Part shown: in pieces, positions 39,551-47,595 of the stretch
Position numbering within the stretch: the stretch's first letter is position 1
Layout of the letters: every line of letters begins with the position of its first letter
Source of the DNA: Brooklawnia cerclae
GTDB taxonomy: Bacteria; Actinomycetota; Actinomycetes; Propionibacteriales; Propionibacteriaceae
Assembly (NCBI RefSeq): GCF_011758645.1
Contig: NZ_JAAMOZ010000004.1
Location: forward strand, 124,001 to 188,000
DNA length: 64,000 bases
Reading direction: 5' to 3'
The notes under the pieces: model-generated
The model's database searches: none
What the model saw: only the letters and a program-made list of their open reading frames with translations
Told to the model about the DNA's origin: nothing
Translations under genes and position numbers: made by a program

Positions 39551-40500
39551 CCGCAGCCCTGCGCCGTCTTCTCCGCCCTCGCGGCGTGCTGGCCGGCGTG
39601 CTCCTGACGCTCCTCGTCCTCGCGGGGGCCGTGGGGTCGGCCCGGCCGGCCGCCGCGGATTCCGGTGCGGCCACCTGCATGGGCAACGGCGGCATCTACG
39701 TCTACGTCTTCAACCAGGGCAGCGAGATCGCTGAAGGATGCTCCTCGGGCAGCAACGCCTATCAGAGAGTCAGCTCGGTTGCCGGTGGGACGCAAGCCAC
39801 ATCAAGCGGATTCATCTGCAAGATCGGTGGCGTTCCGGACGGCGCCTGCGAGGTCGATTCGAGCACCCAGGTGTACTGGAGCTTCTGGTGGTGGCGGAAC
39901 GGCAGCTGGACCTATGCCACGGCCGGAGGTGGCTACGCGGGTGTCGCCGGCACGGCCGAGGCATGGAACTACTCCACCGGCCAGGCGCCCCCGGTGAGCC
40001 CGCCCGATCCTGCCGTGGCCCAGCCCGAGCCTGCCCCCGCGACCGAACAGCCCGCAGCGGCCCAGCCCGACAGCGGCTCCGGCCAGGACTCGGGCCAAGC
40101 AGGCGGCCAGGCCGCGGGCACCACCACCTCGCAGGGGTCCGGCCCCACGGCAGCGGGCGCCACGACCAGTGGTGGCCAGACCACGGCGAGCACCGACCCG
40201 TCGTCCGCATCGCAGTCGCCCGAATCCTCCTCGTCGAGCGGGACGCCGTCGGCGCAGGGCTCGGCGGACGCATCGTCCTCCGCCTCGTCGAACGCGTCGG
40301 TTTCGTCCACGCCCGTCTCACAGCCGACAACAGGTGGTGGCGGCCCCTGGGCCACCGTCGGGACGCTGTCGGCGCTGGCCGTCGGCGGTGCCGGCTACGG
40401 CCTGTGGACCTGGCGCAAGCACAGGCGTCCGGGCGACCCGATGATCTCCCCCGACCCGACGACCACCTTCGACCCGCCGACCCTGCCCGAGCCGGAGTGA
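39547..40500 (+). CDS. Membrane-anchored protein with transcobalamin C-terminal-like (DUF4430-like) domain
   Basis: 317 residues; GTG start overlaps the previous stop (GTGA). Signal peptide about 1-37 (ending ARPAAA). Domain about 40-145: IYVYVFNQGS, GFICKIGGVPDGAC, VYWSFWWWRNGSWTYATAGG, then AEAWNYSTG. The pattern Cys-x-I-x-G-x-P...C...YWSxW...G.WTY resembles the beta-domain of transcobalamin-like proteins. A long Pro/Ser/Thr/Gln spacer (about 150-265) leads to a TM segment (about 268-288) and a short basic-then-acidic tail. In animal B12 carriers the helical and beta domains form one chain; here they would be separate proteins. Domain call is by recognition only. Confidence 0.7.
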   Translation: MTAALRRLLRPRGVLAGVLLTLLVLAGAVGSARPAAADSGAATCMGNGGIYVYVFNQGSEIAEGCSSGSNAYQRVSSVAGGTQATSSGFICKIGGVPDGACEVDSSTQVYWSFWWWRNGSWTYATAGGGYAGVAGTAEAWNYSTGQAPPVSPPDPAVAQPEPAPATEQPAAAQPDSGSGQDSGQAGGQAAGTTTSQGSGPTAAGATTSGGQTTASTDPSSASQSPESSSSSGTPSAQGSADASSSASSNASVSSTPVSQPTTGGGGPWATVGTLSALAVGGAGYGLWTWRKHRRPGDPMISPDPTTTFDPPTLPEPE

Positions 40501-40504
40501 CCCG

Positions 40505-41638
40505 GTGAGCAGGGTGCTGCCACGCCCGGCGGTGGGCGTCCTGCAGGCGCCGCCCAGCCCGGGCGCCCGCATGGTCGGCCGTGTCATCCACCCCTGGGCG
40601 TGGTGGTCGTGGGCCATCGGCACCGGCATCGCCGTGAGCCTGGCCCACAACCCGCTCCTGCTCGTCCTGCTGATCGCCGCGGTGACGTTCGTCGTCCTGC
40701 AACGGCGGACGACCGCTCCGTGGGCGCGCTCGCTCGGCCTGTACTTCGTGCTGGCCGGCATCATCATCGCCGTCCGTCTCGTCTTCCAGGTGCTGATCGG
40801 GGGTCTCCGCGAGGGCACCGTGGTGTTCACCCTGCCCGAACTGACCCTGCCCAGCTGGGCCGCGGGCATCCGCGTCGGCGGGCCGGTCACGATCGAGGGC
40901 CTTGTGTACACGGTCTTCGACGCCGGACGGCTGGCCGGCCTGATCATCTGCATCGGCGCCGCGAACGCCCTGGCCAATCCCAAGCGGGCGTTACGCAGCG
41001 TCCCCCCAGCCTTCCACCAGATCGCGACCTCGCTGGTGATCGCGATCACCGTGGCCCCCCAACTGGTGGAGTCGGTGCTGCGCGTCCGGCGCGCTCGGCG
41101 GTTGCGCGGGGGCATCCGCAAGGGCATCGGTGGCCTGGTCTCGATCATCGTCCCCGTGCTGGAGGACGCCGTCGACCGGTCGTTGGCGTTGGCGGCGGGG
41201 ATGGAGTCGCGCGGCTTCGGTCGCACCCGGGCCGGACGACGCCTCGGCGTCCTCGACGCGGCCGCGCTCGTCGGAGCCATGATCCTGCTCGTCTTCGGTA
41301 TGTTCGCCCTGCTGGGGCTGCCCAGTGACAGCCTCCGGTGGGCGCTGCCCGTGCTGTTCGCCGGCCTGGTGCTGGGAGTCGTGGCCGTCTGGCGTAGTGG
41401 GCGCTACCTTGCCGTCACGCGCTATCGTCCCGACCCCTGGCAGGCCCCCGACTCGCTCGTCGCGGTCTGCGGTCTGGCCGCTGCCGCTCTGGCCGTGTGG
41501 CTGGTCAACTCCGAGCCTGCCATGACGATGGCCGCCTACCCGCTGGTATGGCCCCGGCTGACCCCCCTCATGGTGCTCACGGCCGTCGTCGCGGCGCTAC
41601 CCGGTGTGGCGACGCCTCGTCCCCCGCAGGATGCCTGA
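40505..41638 (+). CDS. ecfT: ECF transporter transmembrane subunit EcfT
   Basis: Scaffold subunit that couples the ATPases to the substrate-binding S component. 377 residues, starting with GTG 4 bases after the previous stop. Hydrophobic segments in the first half, then two amphipathic helices with the Ala-Arg-Gly type coupling motifs: VRRARRLRGGIRKGIGG and AAGMESRGFGRTRAGRR. More hydrophobic segments close the protein, making it longer than the usual about 260 residues. The neighbouring genes encode fused EcfA domains and an S component. Confidence 0.9.
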   Translation: MSRVLPRPAVGVLQAPPSPGARMVGRVIHPWAWWSWAIGTGIAVSLAHNPLLLVLLIAAVTFVVLQRRTTAPWARSLGLYFVLAGIIIAVRLVFQVLIGGLREGTVVFTLPELTLPSWAAGIRVGGPVTIEGLVYTVFDAGRLAGLIICIGAANALANPKRALRSVPPAFHQIATSLVIAITVAPQLVESVLRVRRARRLRGGIRKGIGGLVSIIVPVLEDAVDRSLALAAGMESRGFGRTRAGRRLGVLDAAALVGAMILLVFGMFALLGLPSDSLRWALPVLFAGLVLGVVAVWRSGRYLAVTRYRPDPWQAPDSLVAVCGLAAAALAVWLVNSEPAMTMAAYPLVWPRLTPLMVLTAVVAALPGVATPRPPQDA

Positions 41639-41669
41639 TGCCCACGCCACGGACCCCGGAGGTCTCCCG

Positions 41670-43346
41670 ATGATCGACTTCGACGACGTGACCATCAGCT
41701 ACGCCTCGGGGGAGGACCCGAACTCCTACGCGCCGCCCGTGCTGCGGAACGTGAGCCTGAGAATCCCCGAGGGCGACCTCGTGCTTGTCGTGGGACGCAC
41801 CGGCACGGGAAAGTCGACGTTGCTCGGTGCGATCAACGGACTCGTGCCGCATTTCACCGGGGGGCGGCTCACCGGCGAGGTGCGCGTGGCGGGCCGCCCC
41901 ACCAGGCTCAACAGGCCCCGCGACCTCGCCGACGTCGTCGGTTCCGTCGGGCAGAACCCGTTGCTGGGTTTCGTCACCGACCAGGTGGAGGACGAGATCG
42001 CCTACGGCATGGAGCAACTCGGCCTGAGCCCGCAGGCCATGCGCAAGCGTGTCGAGGAGACCCTCGACCTCATGGGCATCGCCGACCTCCGGCGGCGGCC
42101 CCTGCTCGACCTGTCCGGCGGGCAGCAGCAGCGAGTAGCCATCGCGGCCGTCCTCGCCGCGCAGCCACGGGTCGTCGTCCTCGACGAGCCCACCTCCGCC
42201 CTCGACCCGACGGCCGCGCAGGATGTGCTCTCGGCGATCACCACGCTCGTGCACGAGGTCGGCCTGACCGTCGTCCTGGCCGAGCACCGCCTCGAACGCG
42301 TCACCCAGGTGGCCGACCAGGTCGCCTGGCTGCCCGGCGACGGCACGGTCGACGTCGGGCCGACCGCCGAGGTGCTGGCGCGCTGCGACGTCGTCCCACC
42401 CCTGTCGGCGCTCGCCCGCCGTCTCGGCTGGGATCGGGTGCCCGGCAGCGTCCGCGACGCGCGCCGCCGTGTGCAGGCCGAGCGCATCGTGGTGGCCCCG
42501 GCCCCTCCGGATCCGCCCCTGCCCGACACCCCGACGGTCGTGCGAACCGACCGGTTGCGCGTCCGCTACGGCGAGGTGGTGGCCGTCGACTCGGTCTCAC
42601 TCGCCCTCGTGGGCGGAACCGTCACCGCCCTCATGGGACGCAACGGCGCGGGCAAGTCGTCCCTGCTGTGGGCGATCCAGGGCGCGGTCGCCAGCTCCGG
42701 AACCGTCGAGATCGGCGGCGTCGACCCCCGTACATTGCCCGCCGACGAGGTGGGACGCCTGGTGACGCTCGTCCCCCAGACGGCCTCCGACCTGCTCTAC
42801 CTGCCCACGGTGGACGCCGAGTGCGCACAGGCCGACCTCGAGTCCGGGGCTCCGCACGGCACGACGCGCGCGATCCTGACCCGACTCGGCGCCGATCTGC
42901 CCGGCGACCGTCACCCGCGCGACCTGTCCGAGGGACAGCGCCTGGCACTCGTCCTGGCGATCCAGTTGGCGAGCCACCCCGCGGCCCTGCTACTGGACGA
43001 GCCCACCCGCGGCCTCGACTACGCGATGAAGGCCGAGCTCACGCGCCTGATCACAGGTGTGGCGGCCGATGGCACCTGCGTGGTCATCAGCACCCACGAC
43101 GTCGAGTTCGCCGCCGCCTCCACCCAGCGGACGATCGTGATGGCCGACGCGGACGTGGTGGCCGACGGGCCGACGCGCGCGGTGCTCACCTCGTCGCCGA
43201 GCTTTTCGCCACAGATGGCCAAGATCTTCCATCCGCGCTCGCTGCTGACACCCGACGAGGTGGAACGCACCGACGGCCAGGCCTCCGGCGGGAGTCCCGC
43301 CTCCGCGAGCGAGGTTCGGCGAACGACCGAAGGGACGCTGCGATGA
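41670..43346 (+). CDS. ecfA: ECF transporter ATPase, two ABC domains fused (EcfA-EcfA')
   Basis: 558 residues holding both ATPase domains. Domain 1: Walker A GRTGTGKST, Q-loop GSVGQNPLLGF, signature LSGGQQQR, Walker B VVVLDEPTSALD, switch His in LAEHRLE. Domain 2: Walker A GRNGAGKSS, Q-loop VPQTASDLLY, signature LSEGQRLAL (second Gly of LSGGQ replaced by Glu), Walker B ALLLDEPTRGLD, switch ISTHDVEF. ATG 41670 has GGAGG 8 bases upstream; the frame extends back into ecfT (ATG 41631) without one. Stop overlaps the S-component start. Confidence 0.93.
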   Translation: MIDFDDVTISYASGEDPNSYAPPVLRNVSLRIPEGDLVLVVGRTGTGKSTLLGAINGLVPHFTGGRLTGEVRVAGRPTRLNRPRDLADVVGSVGQNPLLGFVTDQVEDEIAYGMEQLGLSPQAMRKRVEETLDLMGIADLRRRPLLDLSGGQQQRVAIAAVLAAQPRVVVLDEPTSALDPTAAQDVLSAITTLVHEVGLTVVLAEHRLERVTQVADQVAWLPGDGTVDVGPTAEVLARCDVVPPLSALARRLGWDRVPGSVRDARRRVQAERIVVAPAPPDPPLPDTPTVVRTDRLRVRYGEVVAVDSVSLALVGGTVTALMGRNGAGKSSLLWAIQGAVASSGTVEIGGVDPRTLPADEVGRLVTLVPQTASDLLYLPTVDAECAQADLESGAPHGTTRAILTRLGADLPGDRHPRDLSEGQRLALVLAIQLASHPAALLLDEPTRGLDYAMKAELTRLITGVAADGTCVVISTHDVEFAAASTQRTIVMADADVVADGPTRAVLTSSPSFSPQMAKIFHPRSLLTPDEVERTDGQASGGSPASASEVRRTTEGTLR

Positions 43347-44218
43347 GTGCCACAGCTGTCGCACCCCACGGCACCGGTTCCGGACGGCCGGATCGCCCCG
43401 AGCCCGGCGCTCCTCCACCGTCCCACCCCGGGACGATCCGGCCCCGGGCGGCGGCCGCCGTCGTCCCCCTCGGGGCCGCTTCGGCGATCATGCTCGTCAC
43501 GGCCGCGGTCGCCGGTGTCGTCGCGTTCACCTGGCCGCTGTTCCTGCGCCCGGACGCCGCCCTGTCCTACACCTCGCTCGCCCCGATCGTCATCGGCGCG
43601 ATCCTGCCGCTGCTGATCGCGCTCGTGCTCGTCCAGATCTCCAACGGGCAGTTGGACATCAAGGCCCTCGCCATGCTGGGCGTCCTCACCGCCCTGGGCG
43701 CGTTCGCCCGCCCCCTCGGAGCGGGGACCGCGGGCGTGGAGACCGTGTTCTTCCTCGTCATCCTCGCCGGGCGCGTTTTCGGGCCCGGATTCGGGTTCGT
43801 CCTGGGCAACACGACGCTGTTCGCGTCGGCGCTCATCACCGGGTACGTCGGGCCATGGCTGCCCTATCAGATGCTCGCCACCGGGTTCGTCGGGCTGGGC
43901 TCGGGGCTGCTCCCCCGGCGCCCGCGCGGGGCCGGGGAGATCGCCCTGCTGGCGGTGCACGGCGCCGTCTGGTCGTTCGTCTTCGGCATCGCCATGGACT
44001 TCGCCTACTGGCCGTTCGCCGTGGGCCAGGGCGGCGCCGGGTTCGATCCGGCGGCCGGCCCGCTGGAGAACCTGCGTCGGTTCTTCGTCGTCAACCTCGT
44101 CACGGGCATGGGCTGGAACGCCGGGCGAGCGATCACCAACATCGTGCTCGTCGTGGTGCTCGGGTCACCCGTGCTGCGTGTGCTGCGCCGTGCCTCGCGG
44201 CGTGCGGCCTTCGGCTGA
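43343..44218 (+). CDS. ECF transporter substrate-binding (S) component, probably for cobalamin
   Basis: 291 residues. An unusual Pro/Gly-rich cytosolic N-terminus (about 1-40) is followed by about six hydrophobic segments. The part from DIKALAMLGVLTALGAFARP to LVILAGRVFGPGFGFVLGN has the Ala-rich helix that contacts EcfT. CbrT-type B12 S components have this length and layout, and the riboswitch supports cobalamin as the cargo. A precursor such as dimethylbenzimidazole or cobinamide remains possible. ATGA overlap with ecfA. The operon ends at the palindrome at 44250-44332. Confidence 0.8.
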   Translation: MSATAVAPHGTGSGRPDRPEPGAPPPSHPGTIRPRAAAAVVPLGAASAIMLVTAAVAGVVAFTWPLFLRPDAALSYTSLAPIVIGAILPLLIALVLVQISNGQLDIKALAMLGVLTALGAFARPLGAGTAGVETVFFLVILAGRVFGPGFGFVLGNTTLFASALITGYVGPWLPYQMLATGFVGLGSGLLPRRPRGAGEIALLAVHGAVWSFVFGIAMDFAYWPFAVGQGGAGFDPAAGPLENLRRFFVVNLVTGMGWNAGRAITNIVLVVVLGSPVLRVLRRASRRAAFG

Positions 44219-44249
44219 TCGACCGCCAGTTCGGCTTGTTACTGCATCC

Positions 44250-44332
44250 GGCACAAGAGAATCTGACGCCAGTTCGATAATTTGCCCATCACGGCATCCA
44301 TACCGGCAACGGGCGTCAGATTCTCTTGTGCC
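44250..44332. repeat. Palindromic element, TCTGACGCC family (copy 2)
   Basis: Perfect 21-bp arms: 44250-44270 (GGCACAAGAGAATCTGACGCC, 21 bases, here given by its ends GGCACAAGAG and ATCTGACGCC) and 44312-44332, with a 41-base loop. The AATCTGACGCC core is shared with the element at 2809-2871. It follows the ECF operon by about 30 bases and may end its transcript. The rest of the gap up to 44502 shows nothing recognisable. Confidence 0.8.
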
Positions 44333-44502
44333 TAACAGGGTGCCAGGGCCTCCTCGCAGGGCGACAAGGTGACGTCCGCGCACGCCGATCGCCCTTGAGC
44401 CCAAGACATGCTCCCCGCCTCGCCCGGTCCGGCGACCGTCCTGGTGGGCCTCCGCCCGGCGGCCCCGGGCGATGGTTCGATCGTCCGGGCCGCGTTCACT
44501 TG

Positions 44503-44508
44503 TAGACT
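44503..44508 (+). promoter_or_regulatory. Candidate -10 for leaderless cca
   Basis: TAGACT followed by 8 bases and the GTG start at 44517, with no ribosome binding site between. Confidence 0.5.
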
Positions 44509-44516
44509 TGTTCGCT

Positions 44517-46028
44517 GTGCCAAACGTCAGCCACGACCGATCGACCGTGCTCGCGACCCTGCTGCCGGCCAGCGAGGTCGTCGGACGGCTGGGGCGAGGC
44601 TTCGCCAACGCCGGCCACGAGCTCTATCTCGTCGGGGGCTCCGTGCGCGACGCGTTGCTGGGCCGCCTGGGCAACGACCTCGACTTCACCACCTCGGCCC
44701 GCCCCGACGAGACCGAACGGCTGCTGCGCCGCCTCACCGACAACGTGTGGGACGTGGGCAAGGACTTCGGGACCATCAGCGCGAAGGCGGACGACGCGTC
44801 CGGGCGCTCGTGGCTGATCGAGATCACCACCTTCCGTGCCGACAGTTACCGCTCCGACTCACGCAAACCCGACGTGGCGTTCGGCGACACCGTGACCGAC
44901 GACCTGATCCGGCGCGACTTCACGGTCAACGCGATGGCCCTCGACGTCAGCGGCGGCGACCCCGGCACCTGGCGGTTCGTCGATCCGCACGGCGGGCTGG
45001 ACGATCTCGACGCCCGGCTGCTGCGCACGCCCTCGTCCCCGGAGGTGAGCTTCGGTGACGACCCGCTGCGCATGATGCGGGCCGCACGCTTCGCGTCCCA
45101 GCTCGGTTTCGAGCTGGCCCCGCAGACCGCTGCGGCACTGCCGGCGATGGCCCAGCGCATACAGATCATCAGCGCCGAACGCGTCCGCGACGAACTGAGC
45201 AAGCTGCTGCTCACCGACTCCCCGCGCGCCGGGCTCAACATCCTGGTCGACTCCACCCTGGCCGACTTCGTCCTGCCCGAACTGCCCGCCATGCGGTTGG
45301 AACGAGACGAACACATGCGTCACAAGGACGTCTACGAGCATTCGCTGACCGTGCTGGAGCAGGCCATCGAGCTCGAGAAGCGACGGGACCTCGTCGACGG
45401 CAAGCCCAACCCCCACCATCGGTCGGACCTCGTCGTCCGTCTAGCGGCGCTGCTGCACGACATCGGCAAGCCCGCCACCCGGGCCCTGGAGAACGGCAAG
45501 GTGACGTTCCACCACCACGATGTCGTCGGTGCCAGGCTCGCTCGCAAGCGCCTGACCGCCCTGCGGTATCCGAAGGACGTCATCTCGGCGGTCACGCAGT
45601 TGATCGCCCTGCACCTGCGTTTCCACGGCTACGCGGAGGGTTCCTCCGGCGGTCTGTCCAGCGGATGGACCGACTCGGCCGTCCGCCGGTACGTGAAGGA
45701 CGCCGGCGACCAACTCGAACATCTCCACATCCTCACCAGGAGCGACTGCACGACACGGAACATCCGCAAGGCCGAACGACTGCGCCGCGCCTACGATGAG
45801 CTGGAGTTCCGCATCGACGAGCTTGCCAAGCAGGAGGAACTGGACGCTATCCGGCCCGACCTCGACGGCAACGAGATCATGCGGATCCTCGGCATCGGCC
45901 CCGGCAGGGACGTCGGCCGTGCCTACCAGTTCCTGCTCGACCGCCGTATGGACGCCGGACCCCTCGGCCCCGATCGTGCCAGGGACGAGTTGCTCAGTTG
46001 GTGGGCCTCGGAGCATCGCACCGAGTGA
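44517..46028 (+). CDS. cca: CCA tRNA nucleotidyltransferase (PcnA type, with HD domain)
   Basis: Adds or repairs the 3' CCA end of tRNAs. 503 residues from GTG 44517, chosen from the -10 spacing. Class II nucleotidyltransferase core: LYLVGGSVRDALLGRLGN with DLDFTTSARPDE, then IRRDFTVNAMALDV and DPLRMMRAARFASQLGF. HD domain: RLAALLHDIGKPATR with FHHHDVVGA. Locus name pcnA in mycobacteria, where it heads the same block (DUF6049, pseudokinase, trxBA, parBA). Here an MFS gene follows. Confidence 0.96.
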   Translation: MPNVSHDRSTVLATLLPASEVVGRLGRGFANAGHELYLVGGSVRDALLGRLGNDLDFTTSARPDETERLLRRLTDNVWDVGKDFGTISAKADDASGRSWLIEITTFRADSYRSDSRKPDVAFGDTVTDDLIRRDFTVNAMALDVSGGDPGTWRFVDPHGGLDDLDARLLRTPSSPEVSFGDDPLRMMRAARFASQLGFELAPQTAAALPAMAQRIQIISAERVRDELSKLLLTDSPRAGLNILVDSTLADFVLPELPAMRLERDEHMRHKDVYEHSLTVLEQAIELEKRRDLVDGKPNPHHRSDLVVRLAALLHDIGKPATRALENGKVTFHHHDVVGARLARKRLTALRYPKDVISAVTQLIALHLRFHGYAEGSSGGLSSGWTDSAVRRYVKDAGDQLEHLHILTRSDCTTRNIRKAERLRRAYDELEFRIDELAKQEELDAIRPDLDGNEIMRILGIGPGRDVGRAYQFLLDRRMDAGPLGPDRARDELLSWWASEHRTE

Positions 46029-46061
46029 CCACCGACCCCGACCCGCACGACTAGGACCCCG

Positions 46062-47552
46062 ATGACCGACGAACTCCCCCAGAGCGGCCCCATCCGCGTG
46101 CCCGGAACCGACCGGGTGTACTACCGCCGGCTCATCCTCATCGTCCTGTTGAGCCTGTTGGCCATGACGTTGATGGCCATCTCGGCCATCAACGTGGCCC
46201 TGCCGACCATCGAGGAGACCATCGGCGCCAGCCCGGCCGACCTGCAGTGGATGCTGTCGGGCTACGCGCTCGCCTTCGGCATCGTCCTGGTGGCCGCCGG
46301 GCGCGTCGGCGACGTGATGGGACGCAGCACCTGCTTCGTCATCGGGGTCTCGGTCTTCACCCTCGCCTCACTGGCATGTGCGCTCTCCCACGACCCGATG
46401 ACGCTCAACGCGGCCCGCGTCGTGCAAGGGGTGGGCGCGGGCATCGCGTCGCCGCAGGTCAACGGCATGATCGTGCAGTACTTCGACGGGCACCGTCGTG
46501 CGCGTGCGTTCGCCATGTTCGGCATGACGGTCTCGGTGTCCGTAGCCGTGGCCCCGCTGCTCACCGGCCTGTCCATCGGTGCCTTCGGCCCCGATCTCGG
46601 CTGGCGGGTCTCGTTCTTCTGGAACGTGCCGTTCGGTATCGCCGCGGTGGTGCTCGCCTTCCGCTGGCTCCCCTTCGGGCAGGAGCGGGAGCGACGGATC
46701 GCCCGGGCCGAGGGCAGGAAGGTGTCCACCCACATCGACCTCGACCCCGTGGGTATGGCACTGCTGTCGCTGGCCGTGTTGTGCGTCATGGCGCCCTTCA
46801 TGCTCAAGCAGGCGATCTCGTTCCTGCTCATCCCGGCCGGTATCGGGCTGCTGGCGGCATGGGCGGCCTGGGAGCGCCGCTACGCCCGGATCGGCCGCGA
46901 GCCCATGGTCGATCTGTCCCTCTTCGAGTACCGCTCGTTCACCCACGGCATGGCCGTGTCCGGCACCCAGTTCATCGGGGGCACGTCGATCTTCGTCATC
47001 CTCGCCCTCTACCTGCAGTCGGGGATCGGAGCCTCCGCGCTCGGCGTGGGCCTGCTGGGTGTGCCCAACGCCATCGCATCGGCGCTGTCGTCGATGTGGA
47101 GCGGCGAACGAGTGCTGTACAACGGGCGCCGCACCGTGGTCACCGCCTTCGTCATCTACATCGTCGGAATCCTCGCCTGCATCGTCATGGGCTGGTTCAC
47201 CGATCCCGCACACGGTGGTCTCGACTATCGCTGGCTCACGTTGCCCCTGGTGCTGTGCGGCTGGGGCGTGGGCACGGTCAACTCCAGCACCCAGACCTTG
47301 AGCCAGCAGCACATCCCTGCCCCCATCGCGGGAACGGCTGGAGCCGTCAAGCAGGTGGCCGAGCGCATCGGCACCGCGCTGGGCAACGCGATGATCACCG
47401 CCGTGTTCTTCAGCCTCACCGCCGTCAGCTGGTCCCAGGGGTTCATGGGGGCCTTCGCCGTCATCGCCGTCGTCCTCGTCCTGGCCTTCGGGTGGGCGCT
47501 GTTCGACCTGCGAACCCTGGGTGATCCAGGGCCGCCTCCCGAAGCGGCATGA
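46062..47552 (+). CDS. MFS transporter, DHA2-like drug-exporter type
   Basis: 496 residues with about 14 hydrophobic segments. MFS motifs: INVALPTIEETIGASPADLQ, WMLSGYALAFGIVLVAAGRV, loop GDVMGRSTCF, and ARVVQGVGAGIASPQ (motif C-like), which together fit the 14-helix DHA2 exporters. Substrate not predictable. Starts 33 bases after cca and is probably co-transcribed; it has no counterpart in the usual actinobacterial order, where a NUDIX gene or DUF6049 comes next. Confidence 0.88.
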   Translation: MTDELPQSGPIRVPGTDRVYYRRLILIVLLSLLAMTLMAISAINVALPTIEETIGASPADLQWMLSGYALAFGIVLVAAGRVGDVMGRSTCFVIGVSVFTLASLACALSHDPMTLNAARVVQGVGAGIASPQVNGMIVQYFDGHRRARAFAMFGMTVSVSVAVAPLLTGLSIGAFGPDLGWRVSFFWNVPFGIAAVVLAFRWLPFGQERERRIARAEGRKVSTHIDLDPVGMALLSLAVLCVMAPFMLKQAISFLLIPAGIGLLAAWAAWERRYARIGREPMVDLSLFEYRSFTHGMAVSGTQFIGGTSIFVILALYLQSGIGASALGVGLLGVPNAIASALSSMWSGERVLYNGRRTVVTAFVIYIVGILACIVMGWFTDPAHGGLDYRWLTLPLVLCGWGVGTVNSSTQTLSQQHIPAPIAGTAGAVKQVAERIGTALGNAMITAVFFSLTAVSWSQGFMGAFAVIAVVLVLAFGWALFDLRTLGDPGPPPEAA

Positions 47553-47583
47553 CGACCGGATGAGCGAACGGGCGGCGAAGCCC

Positions 47584-47589
47584 TACCAT
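47584..47589 (+). promoter_or_regulatory. Candidate -10 for the DUF6049 gene
   Basis: TACCAT followed by 6 bases and GTG 47596. Confidence 0.4.
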
Positions 47590-47595
47590 TGTCCG

